From the NCBI GenBank assembly GCA_963675655.1, contig OY776489.1, positions 2,232,001 through 2,296,000 of the forward strand: a stretch of DNA of 64,000 bases. Reading direction: 5' to 3'. Within the stretch, counting starts at the first letter, position 1; every line of letters begins with the position of its first letter. The DNA is from CAXXOK01 sp963675655 (lineage in GTDB: Bacteria; Bacillota; Clostridia; Christensenellales; Aristaeellaceae). Below are positions 9,286 through 16,926 of the stretch, piece by piece. Made by a program: the position numbers and the translations under genes. The notes under the pieces are model-generated. The model was not told the DNA's origin and searched no databases. It saw only the letters and a list, made by a program, of their open reading frames with translations.

Positions 9286-10395
9286 ATGGAGCGGATTGTG
9301 GTAGGCATGTCCGGCGGGGTGGACAGTTCCGTTGCGGCGTTGTTGCTGAAGCAGCAGGGCTACGACGTAGTCGGCGTGTTTATGAAGAACTGGGACGAAA
9401 AGGACGATAACGGCGTATGCACTGCCACGCAGGATTGGCAGGACGTGCAAGATGTATGCGCGATCATCGATATTCCCTGTTATGCGGTCAATTTTGAAAA
9501 AGAATATCAGGATCGGGTTTTTGCTGATTTTTTAGCGGAATACCGGCGGGGACGCACACCAAACCCGGATGTTTTATGCAACCGGGAGATTAAGTTTAAA
9601 GCATTTTTACATTTTGCCATGCAGCTTGGCGCATCTAAAATGGCAACAGGACATTTTGTGCAAAGTGAAACCCGGAACGGACATACCTTGCTCCTGCGGG
9701 GGGCGGATGGCAGGAAAGACCAGAGTTATTTTTTATATATGCTCAAGGAAGCGCAGCTGGAAAAAGCACTGTTTCCCGTGGGCGCAATGACCAAGGCGCA
9801 GGTGCGTGCCATCGCGGAAGAAAACGGTCTACCGGTGAGCACTAAAAAGGACTCCACAGGTGTTTGCTTTATTGGGGAGCGGAACTTCAGGGCGTTTTTG
9901 CAGAATTATTTACCCGCCAAGCCGGGCGATATGCGTACCGAAGATGGCCGTAAGGTCGGGGAGCATATCGGGCTGGCTTACTATACATTGGGGCAGCGCA
10001 AGGGACTGGGTATCGGCGGCTGCGGCGATGGCCGCAGCTGGTTTGTCGTCGCCAAGGATGTTGCCCATAATGTGTTGGTGGTTTCGCAGGGAGAGGACAG
10101 CCCCCGCCTGTTTACCCGCTATGCACGCGCATCACAGCTGACATGGATAGCGGACGCACCGCCTGTGCCGGATGGTACGCCGCTGCGGTGCACAGTGAAG
10201 TATCGCTACCGCCAACCTGACCAATCGGCAACAGTGCTGGCGTGGAAGGACGAACTGTATCTGGCGGCAGACGAACAGCAGCGCGCGGTAACCCCCGGCC
10301 AGAGCGTCGTGCTGTATGCGGGTGAGGTATGCCTTGGCGGAGCGATTGTTGAAGAAACGGCAAACGAGCCGTTTGCACAACAAAAGAATCGATAA
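9286..10395 (+). CDS. mnmA: tRNA-specific 2-thiouridylase
   Basis: The 369-residue protein transfers sulfur to U34 of tRNA-Lys, -Glu and -Gln in the cytoplasm. The PP-loop ATP motif SGGVDSS is at residues 9-15. The two catalytic cysteines are Cys98 (in PDVLCNREIKF) and Cys194 (in GVCFIGERNF). The C-terminal beta-barrel contains the YYTLGQRKGLGI segment. Length and motif order match the family. It lies 23 bases after the HAD-tmk fusion and probably shares its transcript. A hairpin follows at 10426-10469. Confidence 0.96.
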   Translation: MERIVVGMSGGVDSSVAALLLKQQGYDVVGVFMKNWDEKDDNGVCTATQDWQDVQDVCAIIDIPCYAVNFEKEYQDRVFADFLAEYRRGRTPNPDVLCNREIKFKAFLHFAMQLGASKMATGHFVQSETRNGHTLLLRGADGRKDQSYFLYMLKEAQLEKALFPVGAMTKAQVRAIAEENGLPVSTKKDSTGVCFIGERNFRAFLQNYLPAKPGDMRTEDGRKVGEHIGLAYYTLGQRKGLGIGGCGDGRSWFVVAKDVAHNVLVVSQGEDSPRLFTRYARASQLTWIADAPPVPDGTPLRCTVKYRYRQPDQSATVLAWKDELYLAADEQQRAVTPGQSVVLYAGEVCLGGAIVEETANEPFAQQKNR

Positions 10396-10425
10396 CCCAG
10401 AAACATAATCAGTTATATACAGAAG

Positions 10426-10469
10426 CCAAACAGCGCCTGATAGCCGACTCGTTATCAGACGCTGTTTGG
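10426..10469 (+). terminator. Inverted repeat after mnmA, probable terminator
   Basis: CCAAACAGCG-C-CTGATA pairs with TATCAG-A-CGCTGTTTGG around a 10-base loop, a stem of 16 pairs with one mismatch. There is no real T-run after it (TTGTGA), so termination may be partial. Confidence 0.55.
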
Positions 10470-10575
10470 TTGTGATACGTTGCTTTGAACGGCCGGATTG
10501 CGGTTTTCAACCGGATGGATGTAACAATGGTGCGAAATCTGTTTTCAAATCAAAGCATTCGGGTATACTATACAC

Positions 10576-10785
10576 AAGCGAAGGCGAACCGGATAGTCGT
10601 TTCACCTCTTCCTACCGGAATGGCAGGAAATGTAGACGGCTCCGTCGAAAGTATTTAACACGAAACTTTTGCGAACCGGTAACTAGCCTAAAGCCGGAAG
10701 GAGCGTGAGTCCCTTGTGCGATTCAATAGGGTTCCACGTAGCGGCACGAGGCCGCTTTAACATATTCGCAAAGGAGCAATGAACG
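10576..10785 (+). ncRNA. Structured leader of hpf/raiA, candidate raiA-motif RNA
   Basis: About 210 bases without a gene precede the ribosome hibernation factor. A weak promoter-like TATACT at 10564-10569 would start a transcript near 10576. The segment folds into several local hairpins: TTCCT-a-CC/GG-c-AGGAA near 10600-10630, GACG/CGTC, CCGG/CCGG near 10675-10697, and AGCGGC/GCCGCT at 10740-10756 just before the ribosome binding site AAAGGAG. A conserved structured RNA of about 200 nt, the raiA motif, is known upstream of raiA genes in many Clostridia. Position and length fit, but I cannot confirm the consensus by eye. Confidence 0.5.
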
Positions 10786-11328
10786 ATGAAGACCGTAATT
10801 ACCGGTAAAAATATGTCCGTATCCGATGGCGTCACCGAGCGCGTGCTGAAAAAAGTGAAAAAGATGGATCGTTACATCAACCCGGAGACCGAAGTTTTTA
10901 TCCGGTTGATTCGCGAAAAAAGCAACCGCCGCAGCTGTGAAATTACCGTACCCTTTGAGGGCGCTGTACTGCGGGCGGAGGCCAGCAACGAGGACAATCT
11001 CTACGCGAGCATTGACCAGGCACTGGCGAAGATTGAAAAACAGATACACAAGCACCGCACGAAGCTGGGCAAGCGTATCCGCGAGAACGCCTTCCAGGAA
11101 CAGGATCTGGAATTTGTAGAAGATTTTTGCGATATTGTCGAAGACAAACGCAAAGTTGTGCGCAATAAAACATTTACCGTACGTCCCATGTCTGTGGATG
11201 ACGCGATTATGCAAATGGAAATGCTGGGGCACAGCTTCTTCGTATTCGTCAATGTCGATTCTAACCGTACCAACGTGCTCTACCTGCGTAAGGATGGAGA
11301 CTTGGGCTTGCTGGAGCCGGAAGCATAA
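10786..11328 (+). CDS. hpf: Long-form ribosome hibernation promoting factor
   Basis: The 180-residue protein has the N-terminal S30AE/RaiA domain (residues 1-100, beginning MKTVITGKNMSVSDGV, with the basic IEKQIHKHRTKLGKR helix). A linker leads to the C-terminal dimerisation domain (RNKTFTVRPMSVDDAIMQME...FFVFVNVDSN...NVLYLRKDGDLGLL). The long form joins two 70S ribosomes into inactive 100S dimers in stationary phase or stress. AAAGGAG lies 9 bases before the ATG. It is preceded by a structured leader and followed by a small membrane protein. Confidence 0.95.
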   Translation: MKTVITGKNMSVSDGVTERVLKKVKKMDRYINPETEVFIRLIREKSNRRSCEITVPFEGAVLRAEASNEDNLYASIDQALAKIEKQIHKHRTKLGKRIRENAFQEQDLEFVEDFCDIVEDKRKVVRNKTFTVRPMSVDDAIMQMEMLGHSFFVFVNVDSNRTNVLYLRKDGDLGLLEPEA

Positions 11329-11392
11329 GGTAATACGGTCGACAATGTAACGGTGATAATAGACAGGATTGCATGTGAAGGGGGCGATGCCC

Positions 11393-11743
11393 ATGGGCGA
11401 GCAGAACGATACGCTGGGGCCGGAAGGCAGCTATTTTGAAGCGCAGGCTAAAGCAAAAGAGCAGGAAAACAGGCGTAAATTAGACGGTGTTTACCCGATC
11501 TTTATTACGATTGTCTTTTTAGTGCTTGGCTTTGTGTTCCATCGTTGGCATCCCGGTTGGATGGTGTTTTTCGCGATTCCGCTGTATTATATGAAGCCGA
11601 AAAACGCAGCCGAATGGTGGCTGAACCCAGTGATGATTACGCTGATCTTTCTGGTGTTGGGCTTTGTGTTCGGCCTTTGGCATCCCGGCTGGATGGTGTT
11701 TCTGGCCATTCCGGTTGGCGCGATCCTGCAAAGCAATAAATAG
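11393..11743 (+). CDS. Small membrane protein with an internal tandem duplication
   Basis: The start is set at ATG 11393, because GAAGGGGG lies about 8 bases upstream; an in-frame TTG at 11369 is less likely. The roughly 116-residue product has a charged N-terminal helix of about 35 residues, then two nearly identical hydrophobic units. Each contains the sequence FLVLGFVF, two or three residues, then WHPGWMVF and an AIP turn. The copies are also very similar at DNA level, pointing to a fairly recent duplication. I do not recognise the family. It is predicted to be a membrane protein with about four short segments, co-transcribed with hpf and ending at a strong terminator. Confidence 0.7.
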   Translation: MGEQNDTLGPEGSYFEAQAKAKEQENRRKLDGVYPIFITIVFLVLGFVFHRWHPGWMVFFAIPLYYMKPKNAAEWWLNPVMITLIFLVLGFVFGLWHPGWMVFLAIPVGAILQSNK

Positions 11744-11751
11744 CAAATATA

Positions 11752-11777
11752 GGCGCTTGCGAAAGCAAGCGCCTTTT
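11752..11777 (+). terminator. Rho-independent terminator after the hpf unit
   Basis: GGCGCTTGC, a GAAA tetraloop, and GCAAGCGCC are followed by TTTT. The 9-bp perfect stem lies 9 bases past the stop codon. Confidence 0.92.
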
Positions 11778-11803
11778 GCATGCAAGCTTTAGCGTAATAA
11801 ATC

Positions 11804-12017
11804 CACCAGCTGAGCTGGTGAGAATGAATTGCTTTAGCTTTCAGACGTAGGGCGAAGCGAATGACGTTTGCCGTCCAAAACATAAACGCATGGATGATGG
11901 CTCGTTTACGAGCAGTAGCGCAATCATTGCAATTGATAGATCGTTCAGTGCGTCTTGAGACGCGGCCAGTAAATTCGCCTTGAAGGCGCGGTGCATACCA
12001 CTGGCTTAGCCGGTGGT
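11804..12017. repeat. Palindrome-bounded 214-bp non-coding element
   Basis: The element begins with a perfect hairpin CACCAGC-TGA-GCTGGTG (11804-11820) and ends with ACCACTGGC-TTA-GCCGGTGGT (11997-12017). Between them lie further perfect palindromes: GCTCGT-TT-ACGAGC (11900-11913), GCGTCT-TG-AGACGC (11950-11963) and CGCCTT-G-AAGGCG (11976-11988). No plausible coding frame is present. The layout resembles short non-autonomous elements bounded by sub-terminal hairpins (IS200/IS605-derived PATE or MITE-like repeats). It could instead be a structured RNA. No second copy is visible in this window. Confidence 0.55.
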
Positions 12018-12325
12018 TTTGATTGTGCTTTATCTGGCGGATAGGGGATGGAGGTTTATACGCACCGGACGAGAAACATGTTTTACAGACTGCTATGAAG
12101 ACGCAGCATTGCCGGTTTAGCTGGTGATATGTACTGAACTTTCTATGCATCCAACAACTACGCCTCCCAAAGCATCGAATCATTCGCAATAGTATTTGTA
12201 ATCCCATTGTTTATAATGGGCAGTATCTATGACGTGATTCGGCTCGCAAGCACGGGCTTTTCATACGCATGGTTCTGCAACTGAAAGCGTAAAGGATTTT
12301 CAAAAATCAGTGCTGCCGGCGGATG
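12018..12325. other. Gene-free stretch after the palindromic element
   Basis: I find no convincing gene here. A CCCATT/AATGGG hairpin lies near 12202-12219, and a partial echo of the element's end hairpin (GCCGGTTTAGCTGG) lies near 12111. The stretch may be a decayed second element copy; nothing else can be supported. Confidence 0.35.
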
Positions 12326-12366
12326 GATTACGTTAAAGCTAACGATAAATAAGCAGACGCCGGCAC
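12323..12366 (-). terminator. Large-loop inverted repeat after the secreted protein gene
   Basis: TGCCGGCG and CGCCGGCA form an 8-bp stem with a loop of about 30 bases. Read leftward it is soon followed by GATTTTTG. It lies about 35 bases beyond the stop of the leftward gene ending at 12399. Confidence 0.45.
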
Positions 12367-12398
12367 ATTGGCAAGCGTATGCTTAGATAGATATATCA

Positions 12399-13028
12399 TT
12401 ATTCTGCCAGTGCGCCTACGGACCAGGAGATCGCAGTTACCGTATCCTCTGCGCTAAAGGTAAATACCAGCGACGCATGGGGTTGATAGACATAGTTCAT
12501 CGGATCGGACAGCACATCTTCGCTGTACGGCTGCAGGGGAGAAAGATAGGTTACTGTGTAGGTTTCATCGTCATTTCTGCGTAACATAGCGCATGGCGGC
12601 AGTTCTGCGCCCAGCGTTTCCACATATCCGGCGGTATAGAATACATCGGTATCGGCCAGCGTTTCATCTATATAGAATGCGTTTTGCACAGTGGTTAGTT
12701 TGTCGCCGACGCATAACCCACGCGGGCCGATCAACGTGGGGTTTTCCCACGTCGCCATGCTTAACGCACCATCCGTAAAGGTAAAGGCAAGGCCGTCATA
12801 CTGCCAAAGCATTTCCATATCCCCGGTGGCGGGAACGGTGTATTCCTCACTGGATACCGGGTTGCCGAAGGCAGCGGATATTTCATCCTGTGTTGCGCCT
12901 GCGTATGCAGTGTTTACATTCAAATCCGCTTGCGTAAAAATACCCGGCGCAGCTGCGAAAGCGGCGGTTTGGCTGAAAACGAGAATAGCAACCAGCAGAG
13001 AAGACAGTAGTTTGCGTGCAGGTTTCAT
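12399..13028 (-). CDS. Small secreted protein of unknown function
   Basis: This 209-residue protein begins with a classical signal peptide (MKPARKLLSSLLVAILVF, cleavage near AFA-AAP) and has no further membrane segment. The mature part contains a segment like ATQDEISAAFGNPVSSEEY followed by beta-rich sequence. This is reminiscent of the SmpA/BLIP-like fold in which a short helix precedes G-x-P and strands, but the similarity is weak. Reverse-strand AAGGAGAGATAACG precedes the ATG. It lies downstream of the nucleoside phosphorylase but about 100 bases away, so it may have its own promoter. Function unknown. Confidence 0.65.
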   Translation of the reverse strand: MKPARKLLSSLLVAILVFSQTAAFAAAPGIFTQADLNVNTAYAGATQDEISAAFGNPVSSEEYTVPATGDMEMLWQYDGLAFTFTDGALSMATWENPTLIGPRGLCVGDKLTTVQNAFYIDETLADTDVFYTAGYVETLGAELPPCAMLRRNDDETYTVTYLSPLQPYSEDVLSDPMNYVYQPHASLVFTFSAEDTVTAISWSVGALAE

Positions 13029-13125
13029 CGTTATCTCTCCTTCCCGTTTAGGGCGTAGACGAATCCTTCTATCAATATTAAACGCAAGTCGAACCGTTTT
13101 TTATCCCAAAAGAGAAAAAGCAGGG

Positions 13126-14466
13126 TTAATACCGGGTAATCTGATCCTCCTCCACAAGCGCGTGTATCAGCTTTAGCGGCTCGGTTGGCTTGGAGGATAG
13201 GATAATCGCGCTTTGCATACGGGGGATGGCAGCTTCGGCATCGCTTTGGTTACGACAATATAGCGTAGCTAGCGGTTCTCCCTTTTGCACGGCATCTCCA
13301 ATGCGGTGATGCAAAATAAACCCGACGCTGTAATCTATCGCATCTGTTTTTACGCGGCGGCCCGCCCCCAGATGCTGCGCCAGATTACCAAGGACGGTGG
13401 TTTCCATGCTTTTAATATAGCCGTTTTGCAGCGCGGGTACGGGAACAGTAACATTCGCCTGCGGCAATAATGAAACGTCGTCGCATACGCGTGGATCGCC
13501 CTGCTGGGCGGCAATCATCTGTCGCAGCTTGGCAAGCCCCTGACCGGACGCCAATGCCTGATTCAGCATTTGCTTGGCTTGCTGGGCAGTTTTTGCCGCA
13601 CCGGCGGCCAGCAGCATTTGCGAGCCGAGGGCGAGAGAAACGGTAAGCAGCGGTCCCCGGACGCGCCCAGCCAATACGTCAATTGCTTCTTTTACTTCCA
13701 GCGCGTTACCAACATGGCTGCCCAGCGGCTCGCCCATATCGGTTACCAACGCTACCATGCGGCGCCCGGCGTCTGCGCCAATACGCACCATGATCTGCGA
13801 TAGCAGGATGCTATCCTCTAACGTGTGCATGATCGCACCGGAGCCTGTTTTCACATCCAGCACAATGGCTTTTGCGCCGCTGGCCAGTTTCTTGCTCATA
13901 ATGCTGGAAGCGATCAGCGGCAGGCTATCCACGGTGGAAGTAACATCCCGCAAAGCATAGAGCGCTTTATCGGCAGGCGCGAGGTTTTCTGATTGTCCGA
14001 TAACGGCAATCCCGATATTCTCCACCTGCGTTATAAAATCTTCCATACGCAACCCAACATGGAACCCCGGAATGCTCTCCAACTTATCCAGCGTGCCGCC
14101 GGTGTGGCCCAGCCCGCGGCCGCTCATTTTGGCTACGGGTACACCGCAGGCGGCGACCAGTGGAGCCACGACCAAAGTCGTCGTGTCGCCTACACCGCCG
14201 GTGGAGTGCTTATCGGTCGGTATGCCCTTCAGCGCGGAAAGATCGGCCATATCGCCGGATTCCGCCATGGCCTGCGTAAGCCAAACTGTTTCCTCGCGGT
14301 TCATGCCATTTAAACGGATCGCCATCAGCAGCGCAGCCAGCTGATAATCGGGCACATCACCTGTGCCCGCACCCATCGCAAAGGCGGCAATCTCCTCCTG
14401 GGTTAGGGTTTGACCGAGTTTCTTTTTTTCGATGATCGATACAAAATCTATCTGCTGTAAATCCAT
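13126..14466 (-). CDS. pdp: Pyrimidine-nucleoside / thymidine phosphorylase
   Basis: The start is the ATG at 14466, which has GGGAGGAAAGGG just upstream; the longer frame would overlap the previous gene. The 446-residue protein carries the thymidine/pyrimidine-nucleoside phosphorylase signature: KHSTGGVGDTTTLVVAPL (phosphate-binding), SGRGLGHTGGTLDKLES, and the lysine/serine region SIMSKKLASGAKAIVLDVK. The C-terminal domain with LGAGR is present. It cleaves thymidine, deoxyuridine or uridine with phosphate, feeding nucleoside catabolism in the cytoplasm. Whether it is strictly thymidine phosphorylase (deoA) or the broader Firmicutes type (pdp) is undecided; the phylum favours the latter. Confidence 0.93.
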   Translation of the reverse strand: MDLQQIDFVSIIEKKKLGQTLTQEEIAAFAMGAGTGDVPDYQLAALLMAIRLNGMNREETVWLTQAMAESGDMADLSALKGIPTDKHSTGGVGDTTTLVVAPLVAACGVPVAKMSGRGLGHTGGTLDKLESIPGFHVGLRMEDFITQVENIGIAVIGQSENLAPADKALYALRDVTSTVDSLPLIASSIMSKKLASGAKAIVLDVKTGSGAIMHTLEDSILLSQIMVRIGADAGRRMVALVTDMGEPLGSHVGNALEVKEAIDVLAGRVRGPLLTVSLALGSQMLLAAGAAKTAQQAKQMLNQALASGQGLAKLRQMIAAQQGDPRVCDDVSLLPQANVTVPVPALQNGYIKSMETTVLGNLAQHLGAGRRVKTDAIDYSVGFILHHRIGDAVQKGEPLATLYCRNQSDAEAAIPRMQSAIILSSKPTEPLKLIHALVEEDQITRY

Positions 14467-14492
14467 TTCCCTTTCCTCCCTGAAAAGCACAG

Positions 14493-14518
14493 GCGCGGAC
14501 GTCGGCAGACGCCCGCGC
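14493..14518 (-). terminator. Intercistronic hairpin between the zinc-ribbon gene and the phosphorylase gene
   Basis: GCGCGGACGTC, a 4-base loop and GACGCCCGCGC form an 11-bp stem with one mismatch. It lies between the stop at 14540 and the next start at 14466. Leftward it is followed by CTGTGCTTTTC, so partial termination or mRNA processing is plausible. Confidence 0.5.
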
Positions 14519-14539
14519 TTAAGAATGCGGTCTTTTGAA

Positions 14540-15247
14540 TTACATGGGAATAATGAGACGGCCGCAGGATTCACACTCGATGAGCTGGGAACCGGACTTA
14601 AGGTTGCGCAGCGTTACAGAGGGCAAGCTCATAAAGCATCCGCCGCACTGACCGTTTACCAGTTTGGCAACCGGCGGCACGCAATGCTTTTTAATGGTCT
14701 GGTACCGCTCCATCAGTTGGGGATCGATGTCCTTGCCTTTTTCCTGAGCGATATGCCGCTTTTCTTCCAGCGCTTTCATCTGCTCGTGGTATTCATCCTC
14801 ATATTTTACCTTCTGCGTATCATATTCGGCTTTTACCCGTGCAAACTTAACGACAATTTCCTTTTGTGAACGTTCGTGATCCGCGGCATCCTGCTGGATG
14901 CGCTTCATCTCTTCTTCGTAGGTGCGAATATCGCCAACCAGCTTTTGCGCGTCTCTGGCAAAGGATTTGGCGTCATCCAGTGTTTCGGGCGGCGTTTCGG
15001 ACAGGCGATCCTGCAGGTTTTTCAGCTGATCCTGCTGCAGGGCGATAGCGTCCTTGATAATGTCTACGCGGTCAAGCATCTCTGCAACTTCTTCTTCAAT
15101 CTGCTTTATTGCCGTTTGTTGCTCTTTGAGGAAGTCGCGATTCTTTTTCAAGGCCAATCGGGTCGGGGAACGCTTGATTTCGGTCTCCAGCGTGTCTGCC
15201 TCCATATCGGCTTGTTGAAATTCCCATAGCATTTCGATTTGATCCAT
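14540..15247 (-). CDS. Coiled-coil protein with C4 zinc ribbon (COG1579 / CT398-like)
   Basis: The 235-residue protein has about 170 residues of heptad-rich, highly charged coiled coil. A C-terminal zinc ribbon follows, with two Cys pairs: C-x2-C in GQCGGCFMSL and C-x2-C in IECESCGRLI. This is the architecture of COG1579 proteins, which are conserved next to nif3-like genes in Firmicutes; a link to flagella, secretion or RNA has been suggested elsewhere but not proven. Here it follows the nif3-like gene by about 70 bases in the dnaG-rpoD unit. Cytoplasmic; function unknown. Confidence 0.88.
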   Translation of the reverse strand: MDQIEMLWEFQQADMEADTLETEIKRSPTRLALKKNRDFLKEQQTAIKQIEEEVAEMLDRVDIIKDAIALQQDQLKNLQDRLSETPPETLDDAKSFARDAQKLVGDIRTYEEEMKRIQQDAADHERSQKEIVVKFARVKAEYDTQKVKYEDEYHEQMKALEEKRHIAQEKGKDIDPQLMERYQTIKKHCVPPVAKLVNGQCGGCFMSLPSVTLRNLKSGSQLIECESCGRLIIPM

Positions 15248-15316
15248 GGTACCCTCCTTAACGGTTACGGTGCTCCCGGCGGAGCGGTTTGCCGTGGTTT
15301 GAACGTCATCACACGC

Positions 15317-16093
15317 CTATGCAATGGTACAAACGTATGGCTGTATCGCAGTAAGCCGCGCTTCAACCGGCCATTGGGCGGTTTGCGCGTCTTTTGCAAA
15401 ACGACGGTACAGAGCCGTAAGGCCCGGCTGCTCGGTGGCATAATGCCCTGCTTCATATACGGCCAGGTGCAGCGCCTGTGCCGCAATCAATTGATGGTGC
15501 TTTATTTCGCCCACCACAAATGCCTGCGCACCTTCCCGTGCGGCAATGGTGAATTCATCACCCAATGCGCCTGCGCCAATGGCGATGCGGCGTATGTTCA
15601 TAACCGGATCGCCATATAGCCGAACCGGTGCGCCTAATGCCTGCGTAACGAAACGTAAAAACGCTTCGGCTGTCTGCGGCGCGGGCAGCATGCCGCAGCG
15701 CAGATACAAGCTTTCGCTGACAGGGGTAATGTTTTGCAGTTCCAGTAAAGCGGCAAGGCTGTCGCCTGTGCCGCCTTCTGCCTGATCCAGATTGGTGTGG
15801 GCGGAAATAAGGCTAAGCTTTGCGGCAGTCAATGCTGCCAGCGTTTCCCCTTCGGGGTCGTCATACAGAATATGGCGAATACCGTTGAAGAGCAGGGGAT
15901 GATGGGTAACGATCAGCTGCGCGCCGATCTGTTCAGCTTCCTGTACAACGGGGAGCGTAACATCCAGCGCGAAAAGTACGCGCTTCACTTCGGCGGAAGC
16001 ATCGCCAACCAATAGCCCCGCGTTATCAAAATCCTCCTGTGAGGCGAAAGGCGCAAAACGATCAAGCCAGTTGTACACATCCTGAACGGTCAC
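15317..16093 (-). CDS. Nif3-like dinuclear metal centre protein (YqfO family)
   Basis: This 258-residue protein belongs to the Nif3 / GTP cyclohydrolase 1 type 2 homologue family. It shows the N-terminal segment FASQEDFDNAGLLVGD, the metal ligands in LIVTHHPLLFNG, a second ligand set in ISAHTNLDQAEGG, and the C-terminal VVGEIKHHQLIAAQ...YEAGHYATEQPGL. The longer PII-like insert of B. subtilis YqfO is absent, so this is the short form. Members bind two metal ions as hexamers; the true reaction is unresolved. It lies directly after trmK (17-base gap), the same order as yqfN-yqfO. Confidence 0.93.
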   Translation of the reverse strand: MTVQDVYNWLDRFAPFASQEDFDNAGLLVGDASAEVKRVLFALDVTLPVVQEAEQIGAQLIVTHHPLLFNGIRHILYDDPEGETLAALTAAKLSLISAHTNLDQAEGGTGDSLAALLELQNITPVSESLYLRCGMLPAPQTAEAFLRFVTQALGAPVRLYGDPVMNIRRIAIGAGALGDEFTIAAREGAQAFVVGEIKHHQLIAAQALHLAVYEAGHYATEQPGLTALYRRFAKDAQTAQWPVEARLTAIQPYVCTIA

Positions 16094-16110
16094 GGGTTCG
16101 CCTCCTTTGG

Positions 16111-16926
16111 TTAGCTTTGATATTTCTGCGCTAGTCTGCGCAGCGCGGTTTGCGTATAGGTAAGTTCTCGCTGCGCCGCAGCCAGCCGCTTTGCATCCCG
16201 CGTGTTACAAGCGGCTTGCATCGCTTCAATAGCGACTGTCAGTAACTGCTCTTTCCGCAGAAGCCACGGCTGCCACTCCGTAGGGAGTTCGGCCAGCAGC
16301 TTTGGACCCAGCCATAACTCCTGCTCCGTATAGGCGGGGGCGTCAGCCGGCGCGGGTATGGCGCGCATCAATAAATATAATCTGCCGTCTGCTGTTACGA
16401 CGCGTTCGTCCGTAATGCGATACCCGATTTGTTGCAGGGCAGACCGCGCAAGAAATAACTCGGTCTGCACGCCTAAAACCAGTGTGGCGCCTTGCAGGCG
16501 GCTTGCGCCCCGCAGCAGGATACCGGCGATGGTATCACCGCCCATGCCTAGAATGCAGATGGTATCGGCCTTTTTATTCGGCAGCGCGTCTAGGGCATTC
16601 AGCCCGTCCGCCGCGGCAAAAAAAGTGCGATCCCCATAGCCAAGACGAGTAAGGCGCGTCTGCGCTTTGGCCAGCGCCTGTACGCTTACATCAGCTGAAA
16701 GCAGTTGCTTGCAGCGATTTTCCAACAATAATGCCGCCCCAAGCCGACCGTGATCGCACCCGATATCGGCACAGGTTTTGCACGGCGTAACCCAATCGGC
16801 TGCCGCCCGAAGGCGTGCATCCAGCTGTAAGGGTTTTGGGGTGCGTGCAGTAGCCTGTGGCGATGGGGTTGCGGTGGATGCGGCAGGGCTGAGGCGGTCT
16901 ACGCAGGTTATTTTTCGGGAAGTCAT
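16111..16926 (-). CDS. trmK: tRNA (adenine(22)-N1)-methyltransferase
   Basis: The 271-residue protein has the TrmK/YqfN SAM-binding core: ADIGCDHGRLGAALL, the LLSADVSVQALAKAQ strand, and the family motif CILGMGGDTIAGIL. A C-terminal helical domain follows. The enzyme methylates N1 of adenosine 22 in the D-arm of some tRNAs. The first about 35 residues, rich in Ser, Thr, Pro and Ala, are an extension not needed for the fold, so a later start (LDARLRAAADWV, no Met nearby) cannot be ruled out. The ATG directly abuts the rpoD stop codon, implying translational coupling. Confidence 0.92.
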   Translation of the reverse strand: MTSRKITCVDRLSPAASTATPSPQATARTPKPLQLDARLRAAADWVTPCKTCADIGCDHGRLGAALLLENRCKQLLSADVSVQALAKAQTRLTRLGYGDRTFFAAADGLNALDALPNKKADTICILGMGGDTIAGILLRGASRLQGATLVLGVQTELFLARSALQQIGYRITDERVVTADGRLYLLMRAIPAPADAPAYTEQELWLGPKLLAELPTEWQPWLLRKEQLLTVAIEAMQAACNTRDAKRLAAAQRELTYTQTALRRLAQKYQS

